Origin: Cytobacillus pseudoceanisediminis
GTDB lineage: Bacteria; Bacillota; Bacilli; Bacillales; Cytobacillaceae
Direction: 5' to 3'
Length of the DNA: 64,000 bases
Assembly (NCBI RefSeq): GCF_023516215.1
Contig: NZ_CP097349.1
Location: forward strand, 5,174,001-5,238,000
Below, piece by piece: positions 1 through 8,343 of the stretch. Position 1 is the stretch's first letter. Every line of letters begins with the position of its first letter. The position numbers and the translations under genes are program-made. The notes beneath the pieces are model-generated. The model saw nothing but the letters and a program-made list of their open reading frames with translations, was not told where the DNA came from and ran no database searches.

Positions 1-273
1 TGCGAAATTAAACGCGGAGAGCTATTAAGAATGATTGACCGCAAGCTATTATCCAATCATCCTGTATACGTGGATTCTGTTACGATTGCGCCGCTGCTCT
101 CAATCGCACCTTCAGCCATTTATCTGTATTCAGATGATTTCGAGCAGCCGCTGGTCAGAACAATTCGCAATATTTTTGAAGAAAGACTTGAATTAAGCTC
201 TATTGAAGCCTTTTATAATTATCAAAACGCCCATTCTTATGCCGATGATGAAAAATGTAAAAGATACCCTTGA
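1..273 (+). CDS. ytxC: Sporulation protein YtxC, 3' end only
   Basis: The frame is open from the first base of the window and stops at 271-273, giving about 90 C-terminal residues. The end of the protein reads as a hydrophobic stretch (IAPLLSIAPSAIYLYSDD) followed by RNIFEERLEL, which I recognise as the end of the YtxC family, a poorly understood sporulation protein. In B. subtilis ytxC lies immediately upstream of thrS, which is also the case here. The stop codon overlaps the -35 box of the thrS promoter. Function beyond a link to sporulation is not known to me. The identification rests on position plus the C-terminal motif. Confidence 0.75.
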   Translation, partial: CEIKRGELLRMIDRKLLSNHPVYVDSVTIAPLLSIAPSAIYLYSDDFEQPLVRTIRNIFEERLELSSIEAFYNYQNAHSYADDEKCKRYP

Positions 274-298
274 TTTTCCTGAAATAACAAACTATAAT
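270..298 (+). promoter_or_regulatory. Sigma-A promoter of thrS leader
   Basis: TTGATT (270-275) and a perfect TATAAT (293-298) are separated by 17 bases. The predicted start is near 305, so the transcript begins with the T-box leader. The -35 box overlaps the ytxC stop codon. Confidence 0.75.
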
Positions 299-304
299 AA
301 CGTA

Positions 305-560
305 CATATTATAAAAATCGAGCAAAAGTTGCGATGAGGATATGGGTATTCTGATACGGTTTAAAGAGAGGGAAGGCAGGGCTGAAACCTTCCTAACACG
401 ATTCGAATGCTTACCGCCTCTGAACTCCAGCCAGGAAATGGGCTGGCGGGAAAAGACCGTTATCTTACTACAGAGTCGTTTTTCTTCTAAGAGAACGAGA
501 AGTAGGGTGGAACCGCGTGTTAAATACAACTCGTCCCTTTTTTAGGGACGGGTTTTTTTA
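305..560 (+). promoter_or_regulatory. T-box leader, threonine (thrS)
   Basis: This is an untranslated leader that senses uncharged tRNA-Thr and controls read-through into thrS. The conserved T-box AGGGTGGAACCGCG lies at 503-516. It is followed by an intrinsic terminator (CGTCCC, T-rich loop, GGGACGGG and seven T, about 532-557). A Stem I-like start (GATGAGGATA, about 333) precedes it. The specifier is read as ACC (Thr) at 413-415, in an unpaired stretch before a GCC-rich stem. The gene downstream is thrS, which fits the specifier. The short ORFs overlapping this stretch are not genes. Confidence 0.9.
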
Positions 561-600
561 TTTTTTCAAGTGTATAACCCGTTTTAGGAGCAAAATCTGA

Positions 601-832
601 ATCCAGCTCCAGCGCCTAGCCCCTCGAGGTCACAAGTTTGTCTAGTTGCGGCTCCAGGGGACGAAAGACTAACCCATCCCTTTCAGAAGGAGAAAACGCC
701 TTCTTGCAGGGCTTGTCTTCGTCCCTGGGCAGTCGCCTCCACATTTCGGGGATCCTTCAAAAAGGAAAGAACGCCTTTTTATGAGGCCCGCCTTGTGCTT
801 GTCGGGGCTGATCAAGGCGCTTGCGCTTTATC
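601..832 (+). repeat. Dispersed intergenic element, family A (long form)
   Basis: A 232-base GC-rich non-coding element lies between the T-box terminator and thrS. The left end reads CCAGCTCCAGCGCCTAGCCC and the right end AAGGCGCTTGCGCTTTA. These ends recur at several other places in the window. The core (CCTTTCAGAAGGAG... CGTCCCTGGGCAGTCGCC... CTTGTGCTTGTCGGGG) closely matches the copy at 20608-20858. It contains a second left-end-like motif (TTGTCTAGTTGCGGCTCC), so it looks like a compound of two units. No ORF is supported. Confidence 0.8.
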
Positions 833-926
833 GCAGTCTAACGGACAGTATATCCCCATGCAAGTTGGTTACACTCGATAAGTATGTATGGATAACTGCC
901 CGTAAGGCCCGATAAGTTCAACTAAC

Positions 927-951
927 AATCAGGAGAAAATGACTCCTGATT
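927..951 (+). other. Perfect 9-bp hairpin in the thrS leader
   Basis: AATCAGGAG and CTCCTGATT form a perfect 9-bp inverted repeat with a 7-base loop, ending about 20 bases before the thrS ribosome-binding site. There is no following T-run, so it is not an intrinsic terminator. The stem contains SD-like AGGAG and anti-SD CTCC. It could influence translation initiation or mRNA stability; this is inference. Confidence 0.5.
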
Positions 952-984
952 GGAGTTTCACTTTATAAATAAGGAGGAAATATC

Positions 985-2916
985 ATGTCAGAAGTTGTTA
1001 AAGTTTCGTTTCCAGATGGAGCTGTAAAGGAGTACCCTAAGGGAACGACAACAGAAGATATTGCAGCTTCGATCAGCCCGGGCCTGAAGAAAAAGGCAAT
1101 TGCCGGCAAGCTGGATGGAGAAATGTATGATCTTCGCCGTCCAATCGAAAAGGATGGAGCTATTGAAATTGTAACACCGGACTCAAACGATGCGCTGGAG
1201 GTTCTTCGCCACAGTACTGCCCATCTAATGGCGCAGGCAATCAAGCGTTTATATAAAAATGTAAAGCTTGGGGTAGGTCCTGTCATTGAAGGCGGATTTT
1301 ATTATGACATCGACCTCGAAGAATCACTTTCACCAGAAGACCTTCCTGTGATAGAAAAAGAAATGAAGAAAATCATTAATGAAAACCTTGACGTTGTCCG
1401 CAAGGAAGTCAGCCGTAATGAGGCGGTTCAGATGTACAAGGAAATTGGTGATGAATACAAGCTTGAACTGATTGAAGCCATTCCTGAAGATGAAACAGTG
1501 ACAATCTATGAGCAGGGCGAATTCTTTGATCTCTGCCGCGGAGTCCACGTTCCATCGACCGGCAAACTAAAAGAGTTTAAATTATTAAGTATTGCTGGCG
1601 CCTACTGGAGAGGCGACAGTGACAATAAGATGCTTCAGCGCATTTATGGAACAGCTTTCTTTAAGAAAGAAGACCTGGCCGAGCATTTGCGTCTCCTTGA
1701 GGAAGCGAAAGAGCGTGATCATCGTAAAATCGGCAAAGAGCTTAACTTGTTCATGAATTCGCAAAAAGTCGGACAGGGCTTGCCTATGTGGCTTCCAAAA
1801 GGGGCAACAATCCGCCGCAATATCGAGCGCTATATCGTTGATAAGGAAGAAAGACTGGGCTATGACCATGTATATACTCCGATCATGGGAAGTGTAGATC
1901 TTTATAAAACATCCGGGCACTGGGATCATTATCAGGAAGATATGTTCCCTGTAATGGAAATGGATAACGAACAGCTTGTTCTTCGTCCAATGAATTGCCC
2001 GCATCATATGATGATCTATAAGAATGGCATCCACAGCTACCGTGAACTGCCAATCCGTATTGCTGAGCTTGGAACAATGCACCGCTATGAAATGTCAGGA
2101 GCACTATCCGGCCTTCAGCGTGTACGCGGCATGACTCTGAACGATGCTCATATTTTTGTCCGCCCTGACCAGATTAAGGAAGAGTTTAAGCGCGTAGTAC
2201 ACCTGATTCTTGAAGTATATAAAGACTTCGATATCAATGACTACTCATTCCGTCTTTCCTACAGAGATCCACAGGATACTGAGAAGTACTTTGATGACGA
2301 TGAAATGTGGGAAAAAGCACAGGCAATGCTTAAAGAAGCCATGGATGAAATCGGCCTTGATTATTTTGAGGCAGAAGGTGAAGCAGCTTTCTACGGTCCG
2401 AAGTTGGATGTTCAAGTTAAAACTGCTCTTGGAAAGGATGAGACATTATCCACTGTCCAGCTGGACTTCTTGCTTCCTGAACGCTTTGACCTGACTTATG
2501 TAGCCGAAGATGGAAAGCCTCATCGTCCGGTCGTTATCCACCGCGGTGTCGTTTCCACTATGGAGCGTTTTGTGGCATTCCTGATTGAAGAGTATAAGGG
2601 AGCATTTCCAACATGGCTTGCCCCGGTTCAAGTTCAGGTCATTCCGGTTTCTCCTGATATTCACTTTGATTATGCAAAACAAGTCCGGGAGCAGCTTCAG
2701 GCAGAGGGCTTCCGCGTAGAGCTGGATGACCGCAATGAAAAAATCGGCTATAAGATCCGTGAAGCTCAAATGCAAAAGACTCCATACATGCTTGTTGTGG
2801 GGGACAATGAAGTAGCTGAAAAAGCTGTCAATGTCCGTAAATATGGAGAGCAAAAATCAGAAACAGTTTCATTTGAAGACTTCATCTCAGCATTAAAAGC
2901 AGAAGTTAAACGATAA
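985..2916 (+). CDS. thrS: Threonine--tRNA ligase
   Basis: Charges tRNA-Thr with threonine in the cytoplasm. The 643-residue length is normal for the family. The order is an N-terminal TGS domain (about 1-65, [15 protein letters not shown]), the editing domain with HxxxH (STAHLMAQA near 75) and the partner Cys-containing [13 protein letters not shown], then the class II catalytic core (zinc-site [10 protein letters not shown], motif 2 around [20 protein letters not shown]) and a C-terminal anticodon-binding domain beginning near [15 protein letters not shown] 985 follows AAGGAGG at a good distance. Expression is set by the upstream Thr T-box. A family A repeat separates the T-box terminator from the gene, so the leader is unusually long (about 680 bases). 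Confidence 0.98.
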   Translation: MSEVVKVSFPDGAVKEYPKGTTTEDIAASISPGLKKKAIAGKLDGEMYDLRRPIEKDGAIEIVTPDSNDALEVLRHSTAHLMAQAIKRLYKNVKLGVGPVIEGGFYYDIDLEESLSPEDLPVIEKEMKKIINENLDVVRKEVSRNEAVQMYKEIGDEYKLELIEAIPEDETVTIYEQGEFFDLCRGVHVPSTGKLKEFKLLSIAGAYWRGDSDNKMLQRIYGTAFFKKEDLAEHLRLLEEAKERDHRKIGKELNLFMNSQKVGQGLPMWLPKGATIRRNIERYIVDKEERLGYDHVYTPIMGSVDLYKTSGHWDHYQEDMFPVMEMDNEQLVLRPMNCPHHMMIYKNGIHSYRELPIRIAELGTMHRYEMSGALSGLQRVRGMTLNDAHIFVRPDQIKEEFKRVVHLILEVYKDFDINDYSFRLSYRDPQDTEKYFDDDEMWEKAQAMLKEAMDEIGLDYFEAEGEAAFYGPKLDVQVKTALGKDETLSTVQLDFLLPERFDLTYVAEDGKPHRPVVIHRGVVSTMERFVAFLIEEYKGAFPTWLAPVQVQVIPVSPDIHFDYAKQVREQLQAEGFRVELDDRNEKIGYKIREAQMQKTPYMLVVGDNEVAEKAVNVRKYGEQKSETVSFEDFISALKAEVKR

Positions 2917-2921
2917 TTATG

Positions 2922-2953
2922 AAAAAGGGCTGCACGAGCTGCAGCCCTTTTTT
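2922..2953 (+). terminator. Intrinsic terminator after thrS
   Basis: AAAAAGGGCTGCA, a CGAGC loop, then TGCAGCCC and a run of T. This is a strong GC stem and ends the thrS transcript. Confidence 0.9.
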
Positions 2954-3111
2954 GTGAAGTTTTTGTGACAGCCGCAGAATCTGTAATACCCAAGTCAGCT
3001 GTGCAAACCAGAAAGTTGGCATTAAATTCATTTTGAAAAAATGTTGAAATCATATTGCCAAAAGCGATTAATTTTGTTATGCTTTTCTTCGTTGTGATAA
3101 AAGTTATTCGT

Positions 3112-3141
3112 TTGACACGAAATCATACTTTGTGATATAGT
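3112..3141 (+). promoter_or_regulatory. Promoter of infC-rpmI-rplT
   Basis: TTGACA at 3112-3117 is followed by TATAGT at 3136-3141 with an 18-base spacer. It lies just upstream of the L20 leader. Confidence 0.65.
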
Positions 3142-3164
3142 AGCTAAGGTAAATTGAATACAGT

Positions 3165-3288
3165 TTGAGGAAAAGAAGAAGCACCCGCTTCTCACCTGAT
3201 TGACGCAAAGTGCAGTTGGCAGGTTTTACGTGAACATTTTCTGTTTATATACGTAAGTGTGGGTGTTTTCATCCGCACTTTTTTATTT
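3165..3288 (+). promoter_or_regulatory. L20 (infC-rpmI-rplT) autoregulatory leader
   Basis: Leader RNA bound by ribosomal protein L20 to shut off its own operon by transcription attenuation in Bacillus. It begins with GAGGAAAAGAAGAAGCACCC, includes the stretch TCACCTGATTGACGCAAAG, and ends in an intrinsic terminator (AAGTGTGGGTG, TTTT, CATCCGCACTT and T-run, 3255-3286) well before infC. The overall shape and these motifs match what I recall of the Rfam L20_leader. It is followed by infC, rpmI and rplT as expected. Confidence 0.8.
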
Positions 3289-3377
3289 GGTTAAAAACAG
3301 CTCTGCTTCCGCTCCGGAAGAGAAATGTTGCATAACTTGCGATTCAGCTTTGGTCCGGTGCAGCTGGCAGCTTAAAA

Positions 3378-3409
3378 GTTGTCTGCTCCAGCAGGCGCTT
3401 GCGCTTTTC
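3378..3409 (+). repeat. Minimal family A element before infC
   Basis: GTTGTCTGCTCCAGC runs directly into AGGCGCTTGCGCTTTTC. These are the left and right ends of the family A element joined with no core. It lies between the L20-leader terminator and the infC ribosome-binding site. The rest of 3289-3441 shows no gene. Confidence 0.6.
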
Positions 3410-3455
3410 TTGACCCAAACGTTGTGTTCGCATTAAACCTTGGAGGTGTCTAGCT

Positions 3456-3971
3456 ATTAGCAAAGATATGTTGTTAAACGAGGGCATTCGCGCCCGCGAA
3501 GTCCGTCTTATTGACCAAAACGGCGAGCAGTTAGGTATTAAATCAAAATTCGACGCACTTGAAATTGCTTCTCGTGCCAATCTGGATCTTGTTCTGGTTG
3601 CACCGAATGCGAAACCTCCGGTAGCCCGTATCATGGACTACGGAAAGTTCAAATTCGAGCAGCAGAAGAAAGATAAAGAAGCTCGCAAAAACCAGAAGAT
3701 TATCAGTATTAAAGAAGTTCGTCTTAGCCCGACTATTGAAGAGCATGACTTTAATACAAAGCTTCGCAATGCTATTAAATTCCTTGAAAAAGGCGATAAA
3801 GTAAAAGCATCGATCCGATTTAAAGGTCGTGCCATTACGCATAAGGAAATTGGCCAGCGTGTTTTAATCCGGTTTGCACAAGCATGCAATGAAGTTGCAG
3901 TAGTGGAATCGCATCCAAAAATGGATGGCCGAAGCATGTTTATGGTCTTAGCACCGAAAAACGACAAGTAA
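3456..3971 (+). CDS. infC: Translation initiation factor IF-3 (AUU start)
   Basis: Binds the 30S subunit and checks start-codon/initiator-tRNA pairing. The start is the non-canonical codon ATT at 3456. GGAGGTG sits 7 bases upstream, and the ATT-initiated protein begins (M)[17 protein letters not shown], the usual IF-3 N-terminus. The next ATG (3468) would cut four residues and has poor spacing. AUU starts are the known hallmark of infC, allowing IF-3 to repress its own translation. At 171 residues it is normal length, with the N-domain ([17 protein letters not shown]), the linker rich in K/E, and the C-domain ([16 protein letters not shown]). First gene of the infC-rpmI-rplT operon. Confidence 0.97.
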   Translation: MSKDMLLNEGIRAREVRLIDQNGEQLGIKSKFDALEIASRANLDLVLVAPNAKPPVARIMDYGKFKFEQQKKDKEARKNQKIISIKEVRLSPTIEEHDFNTKLRNAIKFLEKGDKVKASIRFKGRAITHKEIGQRVLIRFAQACNEVAVVESHPKMDGRSMFMVLAPKNDK

Positions 3972-3986
3972 GAGGAGGAATTCCCA

Positions 3987-4187
3987 ATGCCAAAAATGAA
4001 AACTCACCGCGGCGCTGCTAAGCGTTTCAAAAGAACAGGTTCTGGTAAACTGAAGCGTTCTCATGCTTACAGAAGCCATATGTTCGCTAACAAATCTCAA
4101 AAGCAAAAGCGTAAGCTTCGCAAAGGAACTCTTGTTTCTTCAGGCGATTACAAGCGCATCCGTAACTTACTAGTAAATCTTAAGTAA
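3987..4187 (+). CDS. rpmI: 50S ribosomal protein L35
   Basis: A 66-residue highly basic protein ([20 protein letters not shown]), the standard L35 sequence and length. It is a structural component of the large ribosomal subunit. ATG is preceded by AGAGGAGG. It lies 15 bases after infC and 26 before rplT in the conserved three-gene operon, controlled by the L20 leader. Confidence 0.98.
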   Translation: MPKMKTHRGAAKRFKRTGSGKLKRSHAYRSHMFANKSQKQKRKLRKGTLVSSGDYKRIRNLLVNLK

Positions 4188-4213
4188 TATCTCGAAATTA
4201 GGAGGGAAATAAT

Positions 4214-4573
4214 ATGCCACGTGTAAAAGGCGGTACAGTTACTCGCAAACGTCGTAAAAAAGTCATCAAATTAGCTAAAGGTTATTTCGGTTCAAAACAT
4301 ACATTATACAAAGTTGCTAACCAGCAGGTTATGAAATCCCTAATGTATGCATACCGCGACCGTCGCCAGAAAAAGCGCGACTTCCGCAAACTTTGGGTTA
4401 CTCGCATCAACGCAGCAGCTCGCATGAACGGTCTTTCTTACAGCCGTTTAATGCATGGTTTAAAGCTTGCTGGCATCGAAGTTAACCGCAAAATGCTTGC
4501 TGAATTAGCAATCGCTGACGAAAAAGCATTTGCTGAATTAGCATCAGTTGCAAAGCAGCAGCTTAGCAAGTAA
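4214..4573 (+). CDS. rplT: 50S ribosomal protein L20
   Basis: A 119-residue basic protein beginning [20 protein letters not shown]. It is needed early in 50S assembly and is the autorepressor that binds the leader at 3165-3288. The length and the conserved [20 protein letters not shown] segment are typical. The SD is TTAGGAGGG. Last gene of the infC operon, closed by the terminator at 4592. Confidence 0.98.
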   Translation: MPRVKGGTVTRKRRKKVIKLAKGYFGSKHTLYKVANQQVMKSLMYAYRDRRQKKRDFRKLWVTRINAAARMNGLSYSRLMHGLKLAGIEVNRKMLAELAIADEKAFAELASVAKQQLSK

Positions 4574-4591
4574 TAATTATTCATAAAATAG

Positions 4592-4624
4592 CCATTCCCT
4601 TAAATGTGGGAATGGTTTTTATTT
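4592..4624 (+). terminator. Intrinsic terminator after rplT
   Basis: CCATTCCC, loop, GGGAATGG, then a run of T. It ends the infC-rpmI-rplT transcript. Confidence 0.85.
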
Positions 4625-4697
4625 TGCTTTAAATGGACAGAAGCTTTTGTTTCATTTAAGCTCAATACAGACTTAATACATATAAAGGAGAAAGCTC

Positions 4698-4969
4698 ATG
4701 GTCAAGACAATTGCTCTTATCTATCTGATTATGAATGTGGCTGGTTTTTATCTGATGAAGCTTGATAAGGAGAAGGCGAAACGGAATCAGTATCGAATCA
4801 GCGAAAAAATCTCTGGATCACAGCCATTTTGAGCGGGGCTGCGGGAATGACTCTTGGAATGAAGGCTTTCAGGCATAAAACAAAGCATGTGCAGTTTAAA
4901 TGGGGACTGCCTATTCTGGCGATGCTTGAAGCAGGCTTACTTGTGTACCTGATTATTCTCTTGTCATAA
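4698..4969 (+). CDS. ysdA: DUF1294 membrane protein YsdA, interrupted by a one-base deletion
   Basis: The ATG at 4698 (SD AAAGGAG) encodes MVKTIALIYLIMNVAGFYLM... ending at an early stop. Adding one A to the six-A run 4804-4809 restores one frame of about 90 residues to the TAA at 4967-4969. The restored part contains GMTLGMKAFRHKTKH, the conserved signature of the small DUF1294 membrane family. The order rplT-ysdA matches B. subtilis. Two or three hydrophobic segments are visible. Function is unknown. The break looks like a sequencing or assembly error, as in eight other genes here. Confidence 0.8.
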
Positions 4970-5032
4970 ACAATCAGGGCTATCCATAAGCTTTAGGGAA
5001 CAGCAGGAATGACATCGGGGAGAGGTGAAGGC

Positions 5033-5602
5033 ATGAATGATCAATTGACTCTATTGTTTGCCATGGCAGAGACTGCTGGAATTCTTGCTCCCATTGCTTT
5101 TATCTTTTTTCATATCATCAGGCAGTTTCTATTCATTCCGGTACCGCTTGTCTGCATAACTGGAGGAGTTCTGTTTGGAAGTTTTTTTGGTTCTGTTTTC
5201 TCCATTGCAGGACTGATGATCAGCAGCATTCTTTTTTATTTCTTGATCACAAAAATGCCGAGGACACATGAAAAGCTTTCATTACTAAGAAAGCGGTGGT
5301 TCGGGGAATACCGGAATTTGACTGTCGGTCAGGTTGCGGTTTTAAGGCTCATCCCTTTTATTCATTACCATTTATTGAACTTTTGTCTTATGGAGAGGAA
5401 TAAGGGTTTTGATCAATATTTGAAAAATTCTTGGATCACCAATTTGCCGCTGGCTGTTTTTTATACCGTTTTCGGAGAATTCATCAGCCGATTCACTCCT
5501 TCAATGGTTATTCTGATTTTGCTTTCCCTTTCTGTTTTAGTATTTGTGCTGAGGGAAAAGGTGACTGTCATTAAATGGAAGGAATTCTTTAAAGCAGCAT
5601 AA
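5033..5602 (+). CDS. TVP38/TMEM64 (VTT-domain) family membrane protein
   Basis: A 189-residue hydrophobic protein with about five membrane segments. A segment near residues 40-65 (PVPLVCITGGVLFGSFFGSV) resembles the glycine-rich VTT/DedA-like motif. A second (VAVLRLIPFIHYHLLNFCLM) is the usual arginine-containing segment. The family is linked to membrane lipid scrambling or transport, but this member's role is not known. ATG 5033 is preferred over the upstream ATG (5009) because GGGGAGAGGTGAAGG sits just before it. It lies between ysdA and ysdB, where I do not recall an equivalent in B. subtilis. Confidence 0.7.
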   Translation: MNDQLTLLFAMAETAGILAPIAFIFFHIIRQFLFIPVPLVCITGGVLFGSFFGSVFSIAGLMISSILFYFLITKMPRTHEKLSLLRKRWFGEYRNLTVGQVAVLRLIPFIHYHLLNFCLMERNKGFDQYLKNSWITNLPLAVFYTVFGEFISRFTPSMVILILLSLSVLVFVLREKVTVIKWKEFFKAA

Positions 5603-5603
5603 T

Positions 5604-5637
5604 AAAAAACGTTCGGGGCTGCCGAACGTTTTTTTTA
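5604..5637. terminator. Bidirectional terminator
   Basis: AACGTTCGG and CCGAACGTT are flanked by A- and T-runs, serving the converging membrane-protein gene and ysdB. The ysdB stop codon lies in the T-run. Confidence 0.85.
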
Positions 5638-6048
5638 TAAATGGTTTTTAATTTCATCTCCTGGTGAAGCTGTTTTATGCATAAATTCCTTCACAGGGCT
5701 TTTCCAGTCAATTTTTGCAGTGGGATAGGCCTCGGTTATCTTTCTTTCTATAAAAAGAAAATCCTCCCTTACCATCCCTTTAAGGGCCGATGTATTGTGC
5801 GGCCAGATGAAAATGGAGACCACATCAAAGGCATTGTCCGTGGTTCCCAGATATTTTTCGCCCTCAAATAGAACCCCTTTATACGTAATCAGGAAGTTCT
5901 TCCTGACATTTTCCTGGTCATCCCAAAAATAATATCGTTTCTGTTCGTGGGCAAGCTCGAGCTTTCTCTTAGAATTCAGCAGATATTTTACCGCGGTGTA
6001 TATAAGAAAAAGAATCAGAGCAAACAATAGCATACGCAGGAGCCACAT
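5635..6048 (-). CDS. ysdB: Sigma-w pathway protein YsdB
   Basis: 137 residues. The N-terminal membrane segment (residues 4-23, LRMLLFALILFLIYTAVKYL) is followed by a soluble domain with EQKRYYFWDDQENVRKNF, TYKGVLFEGEKYLG and DVVSIFIWP, which I recognise from YsdB. In B. subtilis ysdB is placed in the SigW envelope-stress pathway; the mechanism is not known to me. It is transcribed against its neighbours and closed by the bidirectional terminator at 5604. The ATG has AGGGCTGG just upstream, a modest ribosome-binding site. Confidence 0.75.
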   Translation of the reverse strand: MWLLRMLLFALILFLIYTAVKYLLNSKRKLELAHEQKRYYFWDDQENVRKNFLITYKGVLFEGEKYLGTTDNAFDVVSIFIWPHNTSALKGMVREDFLFIERKITEAYPTAKIDWKSPVKEFMHKTASPGDEIKNHL

Positions 6049-6122
6049 ATTAACCAGCCCTCCATTATTATTTTCCTTACTTTACGGATGAGATTAAAAA
6101 AAGTTTCAACCTTTTTGCGATT

Positions 6123-6131
6123 TGTTATAAT
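6123..6131 (+). promoter_or_regulatory. Extended -10 promoter of the dUTPase gene
   Basis: TG-T-TATAAT forms an extended -10 box about 60 bases before the start codon. The -35 region is weak. Confidence 0.5.
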
Positions 6132-6189
6132 TTTTTTGATAGGCAATGTTTTGTATGTTAATCATTTATTTCTTATAGGATGGTGGAAA

Positions 6190-6681
6190 ATGAATTATCA
6201 GCTATTATTTCAAATGCAAAAAGGGCTGGACAGCCATATAGAATCAAATCATGGTTTAGAGGAAGAAGATTTATTTGAACGTAAGGTGCTTGCGCTGCTG
6301 GTTGAATTGGGAGAGCTTGCAAATGAGACAAGATGCTTCAAGTTTTGGAGCCTTAAGCCATCCTCCCCTCAGGAAACAGTATTGGAAGAGTTTGTAGACG
6401 GTATACATTTCATTTTATCACTTGGAATTGAATGCGGATTTGATGCTGAAAAGGAATATGCTGTTCCTTTGGAAAAGGCAGAGTCAGTGAATGGCCAGTT
6501 TTTGTCTGTATATGATGAAATCGGACAGTTTCGGACTAGCCGTTCCCTAGCCGATTATAAAGAGCTTATTGCTGCCTATTTGCAGCTAGGGGAAATGCTT
6601 GGTTTTAACTCTTCAGATATAGAAAAAGCATATATAGATAAAAATGAAGTAAATTATAAAAGGCAGGCTGAAGGATACTAA
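6190..6681 (+). CDS. Dimeric dUTP diphosphatase (dUTPase_2 / MazG-like)
   Basis: 163 residues. The all-alpha dUTPase signature is visible: MQKGLDSHI at the N-terminus, the metal-binding ExxE in LLVELGELANETRCFKFWS, then EEFVDGIHFILSLGIE. It hydrolyses dUTP to dUMP and pyrophosphate, keeping uracil out of DNA and feeding thymidylate synthesis. ATG 6190 is chosen because AGGATGGTGG precedes it and the family starts at (M)NYQLLFxMQ. The 34 codons upstream in the same frame are a hydrophobic, promoter-containing stretch and are not part of the protein. Confidence 0.85.
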   Translation: MNYQLLFQMQKGLDSHIESNHGLEEEDLFERKVLALLVELGELANETRCFKFWSLKPSSPQETVLEEFVDGIHFILSLGIECGFDAEKEYAVPLEKAESVNGQFLSVYDEIGQFRTSRSLADYKELIAAYLQLGEMLGFNSSDIEKAYIDKNEVNYKRQAEGY

Positions 6682-6751
6682 TCCTGCAGGTCCGCCTGCA
6701 GCCGGAGTAAATATCCGTCTGATAATTCTTTATATTAAATCGCATGTTCGG

Positions 6752-6757
6752 TATAAT
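6752..6757 (+). promoter_or_regulatory. -10 box before ysdC
   Basis: A perfect TATAAT lies about 33 bases upstream of the start. The -35 region is not clear. Confidence 0.4.
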
Positions 6758-6789
6758 AGGGTTGAATAAATATTAAGGGAGTCGAAATG

Positions 6790-7875
6790 ATGGCTAAATT
6801 AGATGAAACGTTAACCATGCTTAAAGACTTAACGGATGCGAAAGGAATTCCGGGAAATGAGCGCGAACCGCGCGAGGTTATGAAAAAATACATAGCAGCA
6901 TATGCTGATGAAGTGACAACAGATGGACTGGGAAGCCTGATTGCTAAAAAAACCGGCAAAGAAGGCGGCCCTAAGATCATGGTGGCTGGCCACTTAGATG
7001 AAGTTGGATTTATGGTAACAAACATTGATGATAAAGGTTTCATCCGCTTCCAGACAGTTGGGGGCTGGTGGTCACAGGTTATGCTTGCACAGCGTGTGAC
7101 GATTGTAACGTCCAAGGGAGATATCACCGGGGTAATTGGTTCTAAGCCTCCGCATATCTTGTCCCCGGATGCGCGCAAAAAGCCTGTTGAAATTAAAGAC
7201 ATGTTCATTGATATTGGTGCTTCAAGCCGTGAAGAAGCGAAAGAATGGGGAGTAAAACCTGGTGACATGGTGGTTCCATATTTTGAGTTTACGGTTATGA
7301 ATAATGAAAAGATGCTATTGGCAAAGGCTTGGGATAACCGCATCGGCTGTGCAATTGCCATTGATGTGCTTAAGCAATTGAAAGATGCTGATCATCCAAA
7401 TGAAGTATATGGTGTAGGAACGGTTCAGGAAGAGGTTGGACTTCGCGGAGCCCGCACTTCGGCTCAAAAAATCGAGCCGGATATCGCATTTGGTGTAGAT
7501 GTGGGAATCGCAGGTGACACGCCAGGGATTTCTGAAAAAGAAGCCATGAGCAAAATGGGCAAAGGGCCGCAAATCATCCTTTATGATGCATCAATGGTCT
7601 CGCACAAAGGTCTTCGTGATCTAGTAACAGACACTGCGGATGAATTGAATATCCCATATCAATTTGATGCCATCGCTGGCGGCGGAACAGATTCAGGAGC
7701 CATTCATGTTACTCATAATGGAGTTCCATCACTTTCCATCACCATTGCAACTCGCTATATCCATTCCCATGCAGCAATGCTTCACCGCGATGACTATGAA
7801 AATGCCGTTAAGCTTATTGCTGAAGTGATTAAGAAGCTTGACCAGGAAACAGTGGATAGGATTACTTTTGAATAA
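6790..7875 (+). CDS. ysdC: M42-family aminopeptidase / endoglucanase-like protein YsdC
   Basis: About 361 residues. The metal ligands of the M42 peptidases are visible: [13 protein letters not shown] (first His/Asp), AKAWDNRIG (bridging Asp), [12 protein letters not shown] (catalytic Glu pair), GVDVG (Asp) and the late HSHAA. A tetrahedral-type aminopeptidase role is likely, but the substrate is unknown. Two ATGs are adjacent (6787, 6790). The second is 8 bases from AAGGGAG and gives the usual MAKLDETL start, so it is preferred. The family's conserved stretch [13 protein letters not shown] is present near residue 20. Confidence 0.9.
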   Translation: MAKLDETLTMLKDLTDAKGIPGNEREPREVMKKYIAAYADEVTTDGLGSLIAKKTGKEGGPKIMVAGHLDEVGFMVTNIDDKGFIRFQTVGGWWSQVMLAQRVTIVTSKGDITGVIGSKPPHILSPDARKKPVEIKDMFIDIGASSREEAKEWGVKPGDMVVPYFEFTVMNNEKMLLAKAWDNRIGCAIAIDVLKQLKDADHPNEVYGVGTVQEEVGLRGARTSAQKIEPDIAFGVDVGIAGDTPGISEKEAMSKMGKGPQIILYDASMVSHKGLRDLVTDTADELNIPYQFDAIAGGGTDSGAIHVTHNGVPSLSITIATRYIHSHAAMLHRDDYENAVKLIAEVIKKLDQETVDRITFE

Positions 7876-7931
7876 GAAAAGCTGAAGGCCCGCTGCTTTG
7901 ACCCGAGAGCTGATGGCGCTGGACAGTTATC
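7876..7931 (-). repeat. Degenerate family A element
   Basis: Read on the minus strand it begins GATAACTGTCCAGCGCC and ends CTTCAGCTTTTC, matching the family A ends with a short degraded core. It starts directly after the ysdC stop codon. Confidence 0.55.
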
Positions 7932-7962
7932 TAAGTTTTACCCTTTGTTATTTAGCAGAATT

Positions 7963-7994
7963 AAAAAAACTCCGGAGCTATACCGGAGTTTTTT
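7963..7994. terminator. Bidirectional terminator between ysdC and sspI
   Basis: AAAAAACTCCGG, loop, CCGGAGTTTTTT. It lies between the converging ysdC and sspI genes. Confidence 0.85.
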
Positions 7995-7998
7995 CATT

Positions 7999-8205
7999 TT
8001 ATTTAAGGCCGCTCTCCAATGTTTGAAGCATTTCCAGCTTGTCTTCCTCTGAAGAATTTTTCCAAATTACTTCAAACAAAACACCTAATCCAGGCAGCAT
8101 TTTCTCTTCCCCATTTTGAATGGCATCTACGATCGTATCTTTAAGTTCGTCTTGAGAGTTGCCTGAAACATTGTGTAAAATGGCATTGCGCAGGTTTAAA
8201 TTCAC
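7999..8205 (-). CDS. sspI: Small acid-soluble spore protein SspI
   Basis: 68 residues, [21 protein letters not shown] with [20 protein letters not shown] and [11 protein letters not shown], which is the SspI family sequence. It is a minor SASP made in the forespore, expected under SigG/SigF, and stored in the spore core. The start is GTG, with AAGGAG upstream on the minus strand. In B. subtilis sspI also sits next to ysgA and pheS. Confidence 0.92.
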   Translation of the reverse strand: MNLNLRNAILHNVSGNSQDELKDTIVDAIQNGEEKMLPGLGVLFEVIWKNSSEEDKLEMLQTLESGLK

Positions 8206-8343
8206 CTTGATGCACTCCTTCCAGATTTAATTCGTTATTATCTTCTCTAATTTCGCTTTTATTATGTATTTCAAATAGGCTATAATGAAAAAACTGTATA
8301 AAGAAATTCCGGTTGTGCGGGATTTTCTATAAAAGGAGAGACC

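Noticed and set aside
342-545. 67-aa ORF in the thrS leader
   Set aside because: It lies wholly inside the Thr T-box and terminator, which explain the sequence; no SD.
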